Shown here: positions 8,208-16,852 of the stretch, piece by piece
How the letters are laid out: the number at the start of each line of letters is the position of its first letter
How positions within the stretch are numbered: position 1 is the stretch's first letter
Assembly (NCBI GenBank): GCA_013214715.1
Contig: JABSSB010000028.1
Location: 1-29,171, forward strand
DNA length: 29,171 nt
DNA from: Paracoccaceae bacterium
Lineage (GTDB): Bacteria; Pseudomonadota; Alphaproteobacteria; Rhodobacterales; Rhodobacteraceae
Direction: 5' to 3'
The notes under the pieces: generated by a model
Told to the model about the DNA's origin: nothing
Seen by the model: only the letters and a program-made list of their open reading frames with translations
The model's database searches: none
Position numbers and translations under genes: made by a program

Positions 8208-10841
8208 GTGAGCACCGTCACCCCTATGATGGCACAGTATATGGAGATCAAATCCGGCCATCCGGATGCTCTGCTGTTCTATCGCATGGGCGATTTCTAC
8301 GAGATGTTCTTTGACGACGCCATTGCGGCGGCCGAAGCGTTGGATATCGCGCTGACGAAACGGGGCAAACATGACGGGGCTGACATCCCGATGTGTGGTG
8401 TGCCGGTTCATGCCGCCGAAGGCTATCTGCTGACACTGATCCGCAAGGGCTTTCGGGTGGCCGTTTGTGAACAAATGGAAAGCCCGGCCGAGGCAAAGAA
8501 GCGCGGCTATAAAGCTGTGGTAAAACGCGATGTGGTGCGTCTGGTCACACCCGGCACATTGACAGAAGATGCGCTGCTGGAAGCCCGATCGCATAATTTC
8601 CTCGCCGCTTATGCGCAGGTCCGGGATGCCGCGGCATTGGCCTGGTGCGATATCTCGACAGGCGCGTTTCACGTGATGCCTGTGACGCCGGTTCGGTTGG
8701 GTGCCGAACTGGCCCGGCTTGCGCCAGCCGAACTGATTGCCGTGGATGGCGATGACACGCTGTGGGACGTCACGGGCGATCTGGGCATCGCGCTGACGCC
8801 ATTGGGGCGGTCGAGTTTTGACAGCGCAGCGGCTGACAAACGACTTTGTGGTCAGTTCGGTGTTGGGTCTTTGGACGCGTTCGGTCAGTTTGATCGGGCC
8901 GAGGTGTCAGCGATGGGCGGGTTGGTCGACTATCTCGACATTACCCAGCGCGGAAAACTACCGCTCTTGCGCCCACCTCAGCGCGAAGATCAGGGTGGCG
9001 TGGTGCAGATTGATGCGGCCACACGGCGCAATCTCGAAGTGACGCGCGCCTTGTCAGGCGGGCGGGCCGGGTCGCTTCTGGCGGTGATGGATCGCACGGT
9101 GTCCCCTGGTGGAGCCCGGCTATTGGAACAACGCCTGTCCAGCCCGTCGCGCGATCTGAATGTCATCGCCCAGCGCCATGATGCAGTATCCGCCTTGGTT
9201 GAGAAGCGCGATTTGCGGCAAGACATGCGGGAATCCTTGCGCAAAACACCCGATCTGGACCGCGCTTTGTCGCGCCTCGCCCTTGACCGTGGCGGACCGC
9301 GTGATCTGACGGCCGTCCGCAACGCGCTTACCCAGTCCGAAATGCTGATCCGTCAGATCCCGGAAGACAGTCCACCTCTCCTGCGATCTGCCGCCGAAGA
9401 TCTTCATGGTTTCGGCGACCTGACCGATCTGCTTGATGCGGCCTTGGTGGCCGAACCGCCGCTCTTGGCGCGCGATGGCGGGTTCATTGCGCAAGGTTAT
9501 GATGCGGAACTGGACGAGGCGCGTACCCTACGTGATGAAGGCCGGTCCGTGATTGCCGGGCTACAAAGCCAATATTCCGAGCTCACGGGTATTTCCGCGC
9601 TAAAGATCAAGCACAACAATGTGCTGGGCTATTTTGTGGAAACCACGGCGACCCATGCCGACAAGATGCTGTCCGCACCTCTGTCTGAAACCTTCATTCA
9701 CAGACAGACCACGGCCAATCAGGTGCGATTCACAACTGTTGATCTTTCAGATCTGGAAACCCGCATCCTGAACGCGGGAAACCATGCGCTGGAGATTGAA
9801 AAGCGCCTTTTTGCGATGCTGCGTAGTGCCATTCTGGACGCGGCTGCACGGCTGCATCTCGCCGCGCGTGCATTAGCCGAATTAGATCTCGCAGCCGGTC
9901 TGGCTGACCTCGCCGAAGGCGAAAACTGGGTGCGACCGCAGGTTGATGCCTCCCGCGCTTTTGACATCACAGGCGCGCGGCATCCCGTGGTCGAAGCTGC
10001 CTTGCGCCAGAAATCTGGTAACAGTTTCATAGCCAATGATTGCAACCTGACGCCAACCGACGGCGCGGCGATCTGGCTGCTGACCGGCCCAAATATGGCT
10101 GGTAAATCGACTTATCTTCGACAGAACGCGTTGATCGCCCTTTTGGCGCAGATGGGCAGCTTTGTCCCTGCAGTAACCGCCCATATCGGCCTTGTCAGCC
10201 AGATTTTCAGCCGCGTCGGCGCTTCGGACGATCTGGCGCGTGGGCGATCCACATTTATGGTGGAAATGGTGGAAACTGCAGCCATCCTAAACCAGGCGGA
10301 TGAGGCTGCTCTTGTCATTCTGGACGAGATCGGGCGCGGCACAGCCACCTATGACGGGCTCTCCATCGCCTGGGCCACGTTGGAGCATCTGCACGACGTC
10401 AATCGCTGCCGCGCCTTGTTCGCCACACATTACCATGAGTTGACAGCCCTGTCGTCGAAACTGAACGGCGTCGATAATGCCACCGTGGCCGTCAAGGAAT
10501 GGGAAGGCGATGTAATCTTTCTGCATGAAGTCAGGAAAGGCGCAGCAGATCGCTCCTATGGCGTTCAGGTCGCACAACTCGCCGGTCTTCCCGCATCTGT
10601 TGTGGAAAGAGCCCGGGTCGTTCTTGACGCCCTGGAACAGGGTGACCGCGACAAAGGCGCCAGCCCCAAGGCTTTGATTGATGATCTACCGCTCTTTTCC
10701 ACCACCCCTGCCACCCGGCAACCGGTAGCGTCCAAACCCAATCCAGCGCTGGATCTTCTGCACGACATTCATCCCGATGAACTCAGCCCGAAAGACGCTT
10801 TGGACGTTCTTTACAAACTGAAAGACGCGGCCAAAACCTGA
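8208..10841 (+). CDS. mutS: DNA mismatch repair protein MutS
   Basis: MutS recognises mismatches and small loops and recruits MutL. The predicted 877 residues include the mismatch-reading Phe-x-Glu motif (FYE at 30-32 within FYRMGDFYEMFF), the lever/core segment LKIKHNNVLGYF, the Walker A GPNMAGKST, the DLARGRSTFMVEM signature and the Walker B LVILDEIGRGTATYDG. The start is uncertain: GTG 8151, ATG 8166 and GTG 8208 are in frame. I chose GTG 8208 because it gives VSTVTPMMAQY, matching the usual N-terminus, with GAGG upstream. No other mismatch repair gene is nearby. It stands alone and faces grpE. Confidence 0.96.
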   Translation: MSTVTPMMAQYMEIKSGHPDALLFYRMGDFYEMFFDDAIAAAEALDIALTKRGKHDGADIPMCGVPVHAAEGYLLTLIRKGFRVAVCEQMESPAEAKKRGYKAVVKRDVVRLVTPGTLTEDALLEARSHNFLAAYAQVRDAAALAWCDISTGAFHVMPVTPVRLGAELARLAPAELIAVDGDDTLWDVTGDLGIALTPLGRSSFDSAAADKRLCGQFGVGSLDAFGQFDRAEVSAMGGLVDYLDITQRGKLPLLRPPQREDQGGVVQIDAATRRNLEVTRALSGGRAGSLLAVMDRTVSPGGARLLEQRLSSPSRDLNVIAQRHDAVSALVEKRDLRQDMRESLRKTPDLDRALSRLALDRGGPRDLTAVRNALTQSEMLIRQIPEDSPPLLRSAAEDLHGFGDLTDLLDAALVAEPPLLARDGGFIAQGYDAELDEARTLRDEGRSVIAGLQSQYSELTGISALKIKHNNVLGYFVETTATHADKMLSAPLSETFIHRQTTANQVRFTTVDLSDLETRILNAGNHALEIEKRLFAMLRSAILDAAARLHLAARALAELDLAAGLADLAEGENWVRPQVDASRAFDITGARHPVVEAALRQKSGNSFIANDCNLTPTDGAAIWLLTGPNMAGKSTYLRQNALIALLAQMGSFVPAVTAHIGLVSQIFSRVGASDDLARGRSTFMVEMVETAAILNQADEAALVILDEIGRGTATYDGLSIAWATLEHLHDVNRCRALFATHYHELTALSSKLNGVDNATVAVKEWEGDVIFLHEVRKGAADRSYGVQVAQLAGLPASVVERARVVLDALEQGDRDKGASPKALIDDLPLFSTTPATRQPVASKPNPALDLLHDIHPDELSPKDALDVLYKLKDAAKT

Positions 10842-10852
10842 CCACGCCCGTA

Positions 10853-10879
10853 TTTCTTCTCTTCAAAAATACCCCGGGG
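10853..10879 (+). repeat. 27-bp dispersed repeat motif, copy 2
   Basis: Plus-strand copy reading TTTCTTCTCTT, C, AAAAATACCC, C, GGGG, 25 of 27 identical to the copy at 4886-4912. It lies 11 bases after the mutS stop in the gap before convergent grpE, and is followed by a GC hairpin. Confidence 0.7.
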
Positions 10880-10899
10880 GAGGCGTCCGAAGGGCGACG

Positions 10900-10913
10900 G
10901 GGGCAGCGGCCCC
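10900..10913. terminator. GC hairpin between convergent mutS and grpE
   Basis: GGGGC, loop AGCG, GCCCC. It is two bases beyond the grpE stop and about 60 bases past the mutS stop. It corresponds in position within the repeat to the hairpin at 4846-4860. On the plus strand AATTAT follows, a weak T-poor tail. Confidence 0.5.
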
Positions 10914-10915
10914 AA

Positions 10916-11476
10916 TTATCCCGGGTTGGACGAGACACCAACCTGTGCTGCGCGCAGCAAACGGTCATGCAGCATAAACCCTTCGGCAGAGACCTGAATG
11001 ATCTCGCCTGACGTGGTGCCTGGCACAGGTGCTTCAAACATCGCCTGATGCAGCTGCGGATCGAATTTGTCGCCAACTTCAGGAGCGATGATTTGGATGC
11101 CATGTTTGCTGAAAATATTCAGCAATTCACGCATCGTCAGTTCGACACCTTCAATCAATGCCGCCGAGGCGGTCTCTTCGCCACCCTGTGAGGCTTCGAC
11201 CGCACGTTTGAGATTGTCATAGACCGGCAGCATATCCCGCGCGAGCTTGGCGCCGCCATATTGTTCAGCATCGCGACGCTCTTTGGTGGCACGTTTACGA
11301 GCGTTTTCGGCATCGGCCAGCGCTCGCATCCAGCGATCTTTCATTTCATCCCGTTCGGCCCGCAGTGCTTCATTATCCAGCACTGCATCATCGATTTCGG
11401 CCATATCTTCAGCAAGCTCTTCAGCTTCGGCAGCCGCAATATCATCGAGGAAGTCTTCGTTCTTGGGATCTGACAT
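10916..11476 (-). CDS. grpE: Co-chaperone GrpE (DnaK nucleotide exchange factor)
   Basis: GrpE releases ADP from DnaK in the heat-shock chaperone cycle. The 186 residues show an acidic N-terminus, a long coiled-coil helix (about residues 35-85, with RAERDEMKDRWMRALADAEN), then the ARDMLPVYDNLKRA segment and the C-terminal beta domain with HQAMFEAPVPG and LRAAQVGVS. A GAGG ribosome binding site precedes the ATG at 11476. It lies 33 bases after hrcA on the same strand, so it is probably transcribed with it. dnaK and dnaJ are not in the window. Confidence 0.96.
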   Translation of the reverse strand: MSDPKNEDFLDDIAAAEAEELAEDMAEIDDAVLDNEALRAERDEMKDRWMRALADAENARKRATKERRDAEQYGGAKLARDMLPVYDNLKRAVEASQGGEETASAALIEGVELTMRELLNIFSKHGIQIIAPEVGDKFDPQLHQAMFEAPVPGTTSGEIIQVSAEGFMLHDRLLRAAQVGVSSNPG

Positions 11477-11509
11477 TCTCTACCTCATTCCTGCGCTGGA
11501 TCGCAGGCT

Positions 11510-12574
11510 CTAACTTCGATCCGAAATGATCCGCCCCACAAGCTGGGCCGTGTAATCGACAATCGGAACAATACGACCATAGTTCAGCCGTGTCGGGCCA
11601 ATCACACCCACAGCACCGACGATCTTTCGGTCCGCGTTCATATATGGAGAGACCACCAGAGAGGAACCCGAAAGTGAAAAAAGTTTGTTCTCTGAGCCAA
11701 TAAAAATGCGCACGCCATCGCCTTGCTCGGTCAATTCGAGGAAATCGGCGATATCTCGCTTGCGCTCAAGGTCATCAAAGAGGCTGCGAATACGTTCAAG
11801 ACTGTCTTCCTCTTCACCACCAGCCAGTAAATTCGCGCGCCCGCGCACGATCAACCGGGGTGAGTCGCCGTCGGGGTCATCCCATAACGCCAACCCCTGC
11901 TCGACCATGTCCCGCGCCAACACATCCAGCGTCTGCTTTTGAACGGCGATTTGCGACTGGATAACCTTGCGCGCCTCTGACAGCGTGCGTCCTTCGATCA
12001 GCGCATTCAGAAAATTGGCCGCCTCTCGCATCGAACTGGGCGTTTGACCTGCCGGGGGCGTAAAAAGACGATTTTCCACATGACCATTCGCCATGACTAA
12101 CACCACCAATGCCCGGTCCGGTGCCAGCGACACAAACTCGATATGCTTGATTGCCGCATCATGTTTGGGGGTCAGAACCAGTGAGGCTCCCCGCGTGAGT
12201 GATGATAAGGCCGTGCCAACCTGATCAAGCATGGCATCCACGTCGCCCATCGACTGATCCGCGGTTGCCTCGATCTTGCGGCGGTCTTCCTGATCGAGAT
12301 TCTCGACCTCAAGCAGCCCGTCCACAAACATTCGTAACCCGGTCTGTGTCGGCACGCGGCCGGCACTGATATGCGGGCTGTCCAACAGACCCAAATATTC
12401 TAGATCCTGCATCACGTTTCTGATCGTGGCAGCAGAGACTTTTTCGCTAAAATCCCGTGTCAGGGTGCGGCTGCCGACCGGCTCTCCGCTTTGCAAATAG
12501 CCTTCAACCACGCGGCGAAAGACTTCGCGGGAGCGATCATTCAACTCATTCAGAATTCGGGTTGCGTCACTCAT
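11510..12574 (-). CDS. hrcA: Heat-inducible transcription repressor HrcA
   Basis: HrcA represses chaperone operons by binding the CIRCE operator. The 354-residue protein has an N-terminal winged helix (about residues 5-80, including RSREVFRRVVEGYLQSGEP and SAATIRNVMQDLE) and a C-terminal GAF-like dimerisation part with SPYMNADRKIVGAVGVIGPTR (in pieces: SPYMNADRKIVG, GVIGPTRLNY). The length is typical. It heads a two-gene unit with grpE. No CIRCE repeat was found in its own upstream region; instead a sequence resembling an alphaproteobacterial sigma-32 promoter is present. It is divergent from rph. Confidence 0.95.
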   Translation of the reverse strand: MSDATRILNELNDRSREVFRRVVEGYLQSGEPVGSRTLTRDFSEKVSAATIRNVMQDLEYLGLLDSPHISAGRVPTQTGLRMFVDGLLEVENLDQEDRRKIEATADQSMGDVDAMLDQVGTALSSLTRGASLVLTPKHDAAIKHIEFVSLAPDRALVVLVMANGHVENRLFTPPAGQTPSSMREAANFLNALIEGRTLSEARKVIQSQIAVQKQTLDVLARDMVEQGLALWDDPDGDSPRLIVRGRANLLAGGEEEDSLERIRSLFDDLERKRDIADFLELTEQGDGVRIFIGSENKLFSLSGSSLVVSPYMNADRKIVGAVGVIGPTRLNYGRIVPIVDYTAQLVGRIISDRS

Positions 12575-12615
12575 CCTCTTTGCCGGTCCATGCTGCTCTG
12601 AAACACTGATCCAGA

Positions 12616-12644
12616 ATAAAAGCCAATCTCGCTTGCATCACAAG
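12616..12644 (-). promoter_or_regulatory. Possible RpoH (sigma-32) promoter of hrcA-grpE
   Basis: On the minus strand CTTG (12644-12641) is followed after 18 bases by CTTTTAT (12622-12616). This resembles the alphaproteobacterial heat-shock promoter pattern CTTG-N17/18-CYTATNT with one mismatch in the second element. It ends 41 bases upstream of the hrcA ATG. The call rests on pattern match and context. Confidence 0.4.
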
Positions 12645-12688
12645 GGCTGGCCCTAGTATCGGAGCATGACGAGATGAAAGGAGCTTCC

Positions 12689-13402
12689 ATGCGCCCCTCT
12701 GGACGACAGCTTGACGAATTGCGCCCGGTTACCATTGAAACGGGTTTCACCAAACATGCCGAAGGCTCTACCCTGATCAAGATGGGCGACACGCATGTTT
12801 TGTGCACCGCCACGATCGAGGACCGCGTGCCGCCCTTTATCAAAGGCTCCGGCCTGGGTTGGGTGACGGCGGAATACGGCATGTTGCCACGCGCGACGAA
12901 TACGCGGATGCGGCGTGAGGCCGCCAGTGGAAAGCAAGGCGGTCGCACAGTGGAAATCCAACGTTTGATCGGGCGGTCGCTGCGCGCCGGTGTGGACCGG
13001 GTTGCGTTGGGCGAACGTCAGATTACCGTGGATTGCGATGTATTGCAGGCCGATGGCGGTACACGCTGTGCGTCGATCACCGGGGGCTGGGTGGCGCTGC
13101 GGCTGGCGGTCAATAAACTGATGAAAGCCGGAGATGTGACCAGCGATCCGCTGATCTCTCCTGTCGCGGCAGTCAGCTGTGGCATTTACGCCGGGCAGCC
13201 AGTTCTCGATCTGGATTACCCTGAAGACAGCGAAGCCGGTGTTGACGGCAATTTCATCATGCTTGGGTCCGGCCAGTTGGTTGAGGTGCAGATGTCCGCG
13301 GAAGGGTCGACCTTTTCGCGCGAACAAATGACCCGTTTGATGGATCTGGCAGAAAAGGGCGTGGGTGAGCTGGTCGCTGCACAACAGGCCGCGGCGGAAT
13401 GA
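12689..13402 (+). CDS. rph: Ribonuclease PH
   Basis: RNase PH is a phosphorolytic 3'-5' exoribonuclease that trims tRNA 3' ends. The 237-residue protein begins MRPSGRQLDELRPV and contains the family segments AEYGMLPRAT, RTVEIQRLIGRSLRA and TVDCDVLQADGGTR. The ATG at 12689 is supported by AAGGAG six to seven bases upstream; the in-frame ATG at 12674 lacks a better site. Its stop overlaps the rdgB start by four bases (ATGA), so rph, rdgB and hemW are translationally coupled. Confidence 0.96.
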   Translation: MRPSGRQLDELRPVTIETGFTKHAEGSTLIKMGDTHVLCTATIEDRVPPFIKGSGLGWVTAEYGMLPRATNTRMRREAASGKQGGRTVEIQRLIGRSLRAGVDRVALGERQITVDCDVLQADGGTRCASITGGWVALRLAVNKLMKAGDVTSDPLISPVAAVSCGIYAGQPVLDLDYPEDSEAGVDGNFIMLGSGQLVEVQMSAEGSTFSREQMTRLMDLAEKGVGELVAAQQAAAE

Positions 13403-14010
13403 CCCGCAAGTTTCAGGGCGATAAGCTGGTGATGGCCACGCATAATGCGGGCAAGCTGGAAGAAATGCGCGCGCTTTTAGATCCTTTGGGCGTCACGATC
13501 CTGAGCGCCGGAGATCTGGACTTGGCGGAGCCGGAAGAAACCGAAGACAATTTTGTTGGCAATGCGCGGATTAAAGCCCACGCTGCAGCGCAGGCAACAG
13601 GTCTTCCAGCCTTGGCCGACGATAGCGGGATCAGCATCGACGCTCTGAACGGCGCGCCGGGTGTTTATACGGCTGACTGGGCAGAAACACCCTCAGGTCG
13701 CAATTTTGAGATGGCCATGACACGCGCCCATACTGAGCTGGAAGCCGTCGCCGCCCCGTTCCCGAGATTGGCACAGTTCAACTGCACGCTGGTTCTCGCT
13801 TGGCCGGATGGGCATGACGAGGTGTTTGCTGGCGTCATGCCCGGCCAAGTGGTTTGGCCGATGCGGGGTGCGCAAGGACATGGGTATGATCCGATTTTTC
13901 AACCCGATGGCTATGACGTCACCTTTGGCGAAATGGATCGGTGGGAAAAGAACCGGATCAGCCATCGTGCCCGCGCTGTGGCCGCATTTGTCGAAGGCTG
14001 TTTCGGGTGA
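13399..14010 (+). CDS. rdgB: RdgB/HAM1 non-canonical purine NTP pyrophosphatase
   Basis: This enzyme hydrolyses dITP, ITP and XTP to the monophosphates and keeps deaminated purines out of nucleic acids. The 203 residues include the N-terminal substrate motif MATHNAGKLEEM, ADDSGISIDAL with the catalytic acidic residues, HGYDPIFQPDGYD and the C-terminal ISHRARA. The ATG overlaps the rph stop by four bases. The next gene, hemW, starts at a GTG within its own stop region. Intact and normal in length. Confidence 0.96.
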   Translation: MTRKFQGDKLVMATHNAGKLEEMRALLDPLGVTILSAGDLDLAEPEETEDNFVGNARIKAHAAAQATGLPALADDSGISIDALNGAPGVYTADWAETPSGRNFEMAMTRAHTELEAVAAPFPRLAQFNCTLVLAWPDGHDEVFAGVMPGQVVWPMRGAQGHGYDPIFQPDGYDVTFGEMDRWEKNRISHRARAVAAFVEGCFG

Positions 14011-15164
14011 ACAACTGGCAAGTCGGGGGCTTTGGTCTGTATGTGCATTGGCCGTTTTGCGAGGCCAAATGTCCCTATTGCGATTTTAACAGCCATGTCG
14101 TGGGGCGGATTGATCAGACGCGGTGGAAAAACGCATATCTGAAGGAAATCAAGCGTGTCGCACGAGAACTGCCAGATCGTGTTTTGGGATCAATTTTTTT
14201 TGGTGGGGGAACGCCGTCCCTCATGGCACCGGACACGGTGTCGAGCATTATTGAGGCAGCGCGGGGCGCTTGGACATGTGCCAATGATCTGGAAATCACG
14301 CTTGAAGCCAATCCCGGGTCGGTAGAAGCCGGGCGATTTGCAGCCTATCGTGCAGGCGGTGTGACCCGCGTGTCATTGGGCGTTCAGGCATTAAACGACG
14401 AAGATCTTCGCCGTTTGGGCCGTTTACATAATGCGCAAGAGGCCCGCGACGCTCTGGACATTGCGCAGAAGACTTTTGAGCGTGTGAGTTTCGATTTAAT
14501 TTATGCCCGCCAAGACCAAAACGCTGATGCCTGGTCTCAGGAATTGTCTGATGCCTTATCCATTGGCGTGGATCATTTATCACTTTATCAGTTAACAATC
14601 GAACAGGGCACGGCATTCGGCGATCGATATAATCGCGGAAAACTGCGCGGCCTGCCGGATGAAGACCTTTCTGCAGATCTTTATGACATCACCCAGGAAC
14701 TGTGTACTTCTGCTGGATTACTTCGCTACGAGGTTTCTAATCATGCACGGCCTGGATCAGAGAGCCGCCACAACCTAGTCTACTGGCGCTATGGAGATTA
14801 TGCAGGGATCGGACCGGGTGCACATGGGCGTCTGACCCTTGCGTCAAGTCGGTTTGCTACGGAAACACCGTTAGCTCCGGGAGCTTGGTTACACCGGGCT
14901 GAGAACGGAAATGGAGAGGACCCTCGACGGCTTTTGACCCCCCAAGATCAGGCAGGCGAGTATCTTTTGATGGGACTTCGAACCGTCGAAGGCATTGATA
15001 TGGACAGATATCAAAGCATGTCTGGCAGACAGCTTGATTCTGAAAGTGTTCAGCATTTGGTTGATCTTGACCTTGTCCGCAAGCACGATCAGCGTCTGTT
15101 CGCCCGACCCAAAGGGTTTTCTGTTTTAAACCAAGTGGTTACAGAGCTATTGCCCTCATATTAA
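14007..15164 (+). CDS. hemW: Radical SAM protein HemW (heme chaperone, HemN-like)
   Basis: HemW was long annotated as an oxygen-independent coproporphyrinogen oxidase and is now seen as a heme-binding chaperone. The 385-residue product has the radical SAM iron-sulfur motif C-x3-C-x2-C at Cys18, Cys22 and Cys25 (FCEAKCPYCDFN), then FFGGGTPSLM, EANPGS and GVQALND. The GTG at 14007 is preferred because it gives VNNWQVGGFGLYVHWPF with the usual short N-terminus and overlaps the rdgB stop by four bases (GTGA); the frame from 13941 adds foreign residues. It converges on parB, and both stop codons share one TTAA. Confidence 0.93.
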   Translation: MNNWQVGGFGLYVHWPFCEAKCPYCDFNSHVVGRIDQTRWKNAYLKEIKRVARELPDRVLGSIFFGGGTPSLMAPDTVSSIIEAARGAWTCANDLEITLEANPGSVEAGRFAAYRAGGVTRVSLGVQALNDEDLRRLGRLHNAQEARDALDIAQKTFERVSFDLIYARQDQNADAWSQELSDALSIGVDHLSLYQLTIEQGTAFGDRYNRGKLRGLPDEDLSADLYDITQELCTSAGLLRYEVSNHARPGSESRHNLVYWRYGDYAGIGPGAHGRLTLASSRFATETPLAPGAWLHRAENGNGEDPRRLLTPQDQAGEYLLMGLRTVEGIDMDRYQSMSGRQLDSESVQHLVDLDLVRKHDQRLFARPKGFSVLNQVVTELLPSY

Positions 15165-16045
15165 GTTCCTAGGATCTGCACCAGCGCATCCAACTGATCG
15201 AGCGTTTTATAATGCAGCGTGATCGATCCTGATTGCTGCCCAGGCTTGTGATTGATGTCAACATTCATCGTGAGATTTGCTGACAAATCCGCTTCGAGCG
15301 CTTTGGTATCCGCATCCTTATCCGAAGGTTTTGGCGTCGTCTTTTTACGCGGTTCGCTTTGCTTTTTAACCAATGCCTCGGTCGCCCGAACAGACAGACC
15401 GCCGGCAACAACCCTGGCCGCGAGGACTGACGGATTGTCCACCGTGACAAGCGCCCGCGCATGACCAGCCGAAAGACGACCATCGCGCAGCATATCCAAG
15501 ACATCAGTGGGTAAATTCAGCAGACGCATCAGGTTTGCGATGTGACTGCGACTTTTGCCCATTGCCTCGGACAGCTTCTCTTGCGTATGGCCAAAGCGGT
15601 CCATGAGCTGTCGATAACCAGCTGCTTCATCCACGGGGTTCAAATCGGCCCGCTGAATATTTTCTATAATTGCAACTTCCAGCACTTCGACATCTGTGAA
15701 TTCCCGCACAAGAACGGGGACTTCGTGCAGTTGTGCCAGCTGCGCGGCGCGCCAGCGGCGTTCTCCAGCGACAATCTCATACGCGCCAGGGTCCGTTTCC
15801 CTGACGATAAGTGGCTGAATGATACCTTTTTCACGAATTGAATTCGCAAGATCTTCGAGATCGGTCGCATCGAAACTGCGCCGCGGCTGGTCCGGATTGG
15901 CGGCGAGCTTTTCGATTGGAATTAGAAAATCCGGGCGTTTTGAGTCTGCCGCGCCCTGAGAGCCCGTCAGATCATCGGCAGAGACATCTGCCATCAAAGC
16001 GGACAGGCCGCGTCCCAAACCTCGTGATTTCGGCTTCTTACTCAT
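15161..16045 (-). CDS. parB: Chromosome partitioning protein ParB
   Basis: ParB is a CTP-dependent clamp that loads at parS and spreads to organise the origin for segregation. The 294 residues include the basic N-terminal tail GLGRGLSALM, the CTP-binding GERRWRA at residues 94-100, the ENIQR box at 128-132, a helix-turn-helix around residues 150-175 (QEKLSEAMGKSRSHIANLMR) and a C-terminal dimerisation part. GGGGAG precedes the ATG at 16045. It lies 15 bases after parA. Two perfect parS sites occur upstream in rsmG and at the mnmG start, completing a ParABS locus. Confidence 0.96.
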   Translation of the reverse strand: MSKKPKSRGLGRGLSALMADVSADDLTGSQGAADSKRPDFLIPIEKLAANPDQPRRSFDATDLEDLANSIREKGIIQPLIVRETDPGAYEIVAGERRWRAAQLAQLHEVPVLVREFTDVEVLEVAIIENIQRADLNPVDEAAGYRQLMDRFGHTQEKLSEAMGKSRSHIANLMRLLNLPTDVLDMLRDGRLSAGHARALVTVDNPSVLAARVVAGGLSVRATEALVKKQSEPRKKTTPKPSDKDADTKALEADLSANLTMNVDINHKPGQQSGSITLHYKTLDQLDALVQILGT

Positions 16046-16060
16046 TTTCTGCTCCCCGCC

Positions 16061-16852
16061 TTAAACCGCCTCTGCCCGGTTCAGCAATTCCTTGGCCAAT
16101 GCACGATAGGCCACTGCTCCCTGGGACGCAGTATCATAGGTTAAAACCGGCATCGAATACGAGGGGGATTCACTCACTCGGATGTTTCTGGGAATACGGG
16201 TTTGAAACACGATCTCACCAAGATTGTCCCGCGCATCTTCTTCGACCTGTTGAGATAGGTTGTTCCGTTTGTCAAACATCGTCAGCAAAACGCCTTCGAT
16301 GCGCAGATCAGGATTAGCTGTTTGGCGAACTTCACGGATGGACAGCATCAATTGCGAGAGGCCTTCAAGCGCAAAAAACTCAGATTGCAACGGGATCAGA
16401 ACCGAGTTTGCAGCGACCATCGCGTTTACCGTCAATAGGTTCAAAGACGGCGGACAATCAATCAGGATGTAATCCCAGTCCTTTTGAGAAAGCGGAGAAA
16501 ACGCCTTGCGCAGCTTTTGGCTGCGATCAACCGCCTTGGCCAGATCAATATCCGCCGACGACAAATCCGTCGTTGCCGGGATAAGGGACAACCCATCCAG
16601 GTCAGTTTGATGCACGGCATCCGCAACGGACATATCGTTCATTAATACATCATAAGTGCTGCGGTCTCGTTGATCGGACATAATACCAAGCCCGGTCGAA
16701 GCGTTGCCCTGAGGATCCATGTCCACCAGAAGAACTTTGCATTCTCGTTCCACCAAAGCCGCTGCAAGATTGATCGCGGTTGTGGTTTTACCCACCCCAC
16801 CCTTTTGGTTGGTAATGGCGATGATGCGGGGGGCCTTATCGGCTTCAGGCAC
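16061..16852 (-). CDS. parA: Chromosome partitioning ATPase ParA (Soj)
   Basis: ParA binds DNA non-specifically when ATP-bound and pulls ParB-parS complexes apart. The 263-residue protein has the deviant Walker A KGGVGKTT at residues 17-24, the A' region LLVDMDPQGNASTGLG and the Walker B DYILIDCPPSLNLLT. The start codon is GTG at 16852, with AGGA about seven bases upstream; it overlaps the end of rsmG by eight bases. It precedes parB by 15 bases, and the set rsmG-parA-parB is the common alphaproteobacterial arrangement near the origin. Confidence 0.96.
   Translation of the reverse strand: MPEADKAPRIIAITNQKGGVGKTTTAINLAAALVERECKVLLVDMDPQGNASTGLGIMSDQRDRSTYDVLMNDMSVADAVHQTDLDGLSLIPATTDLSSADIDLAKAVDRSQKLRKAFSPLSQKDWDYILIDCPPSLNLLTVNAMVAANSVLIPLQSEFFALEGLSQLMLSIREVRQTANPDLRIEGVLLTMFDKRNNLSQQVEEDARDNLGEIVFQTRIPRNIRVSESPSYSMPVLTYDTASQGAVAYRALAKELLNRAEAV

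Noticed and set aside
12575..12688. CIRCE operator upstream of hrcA
   Set aside because: No TTAGCACTC-N9-GAGTGCTAA-like repeat was found.
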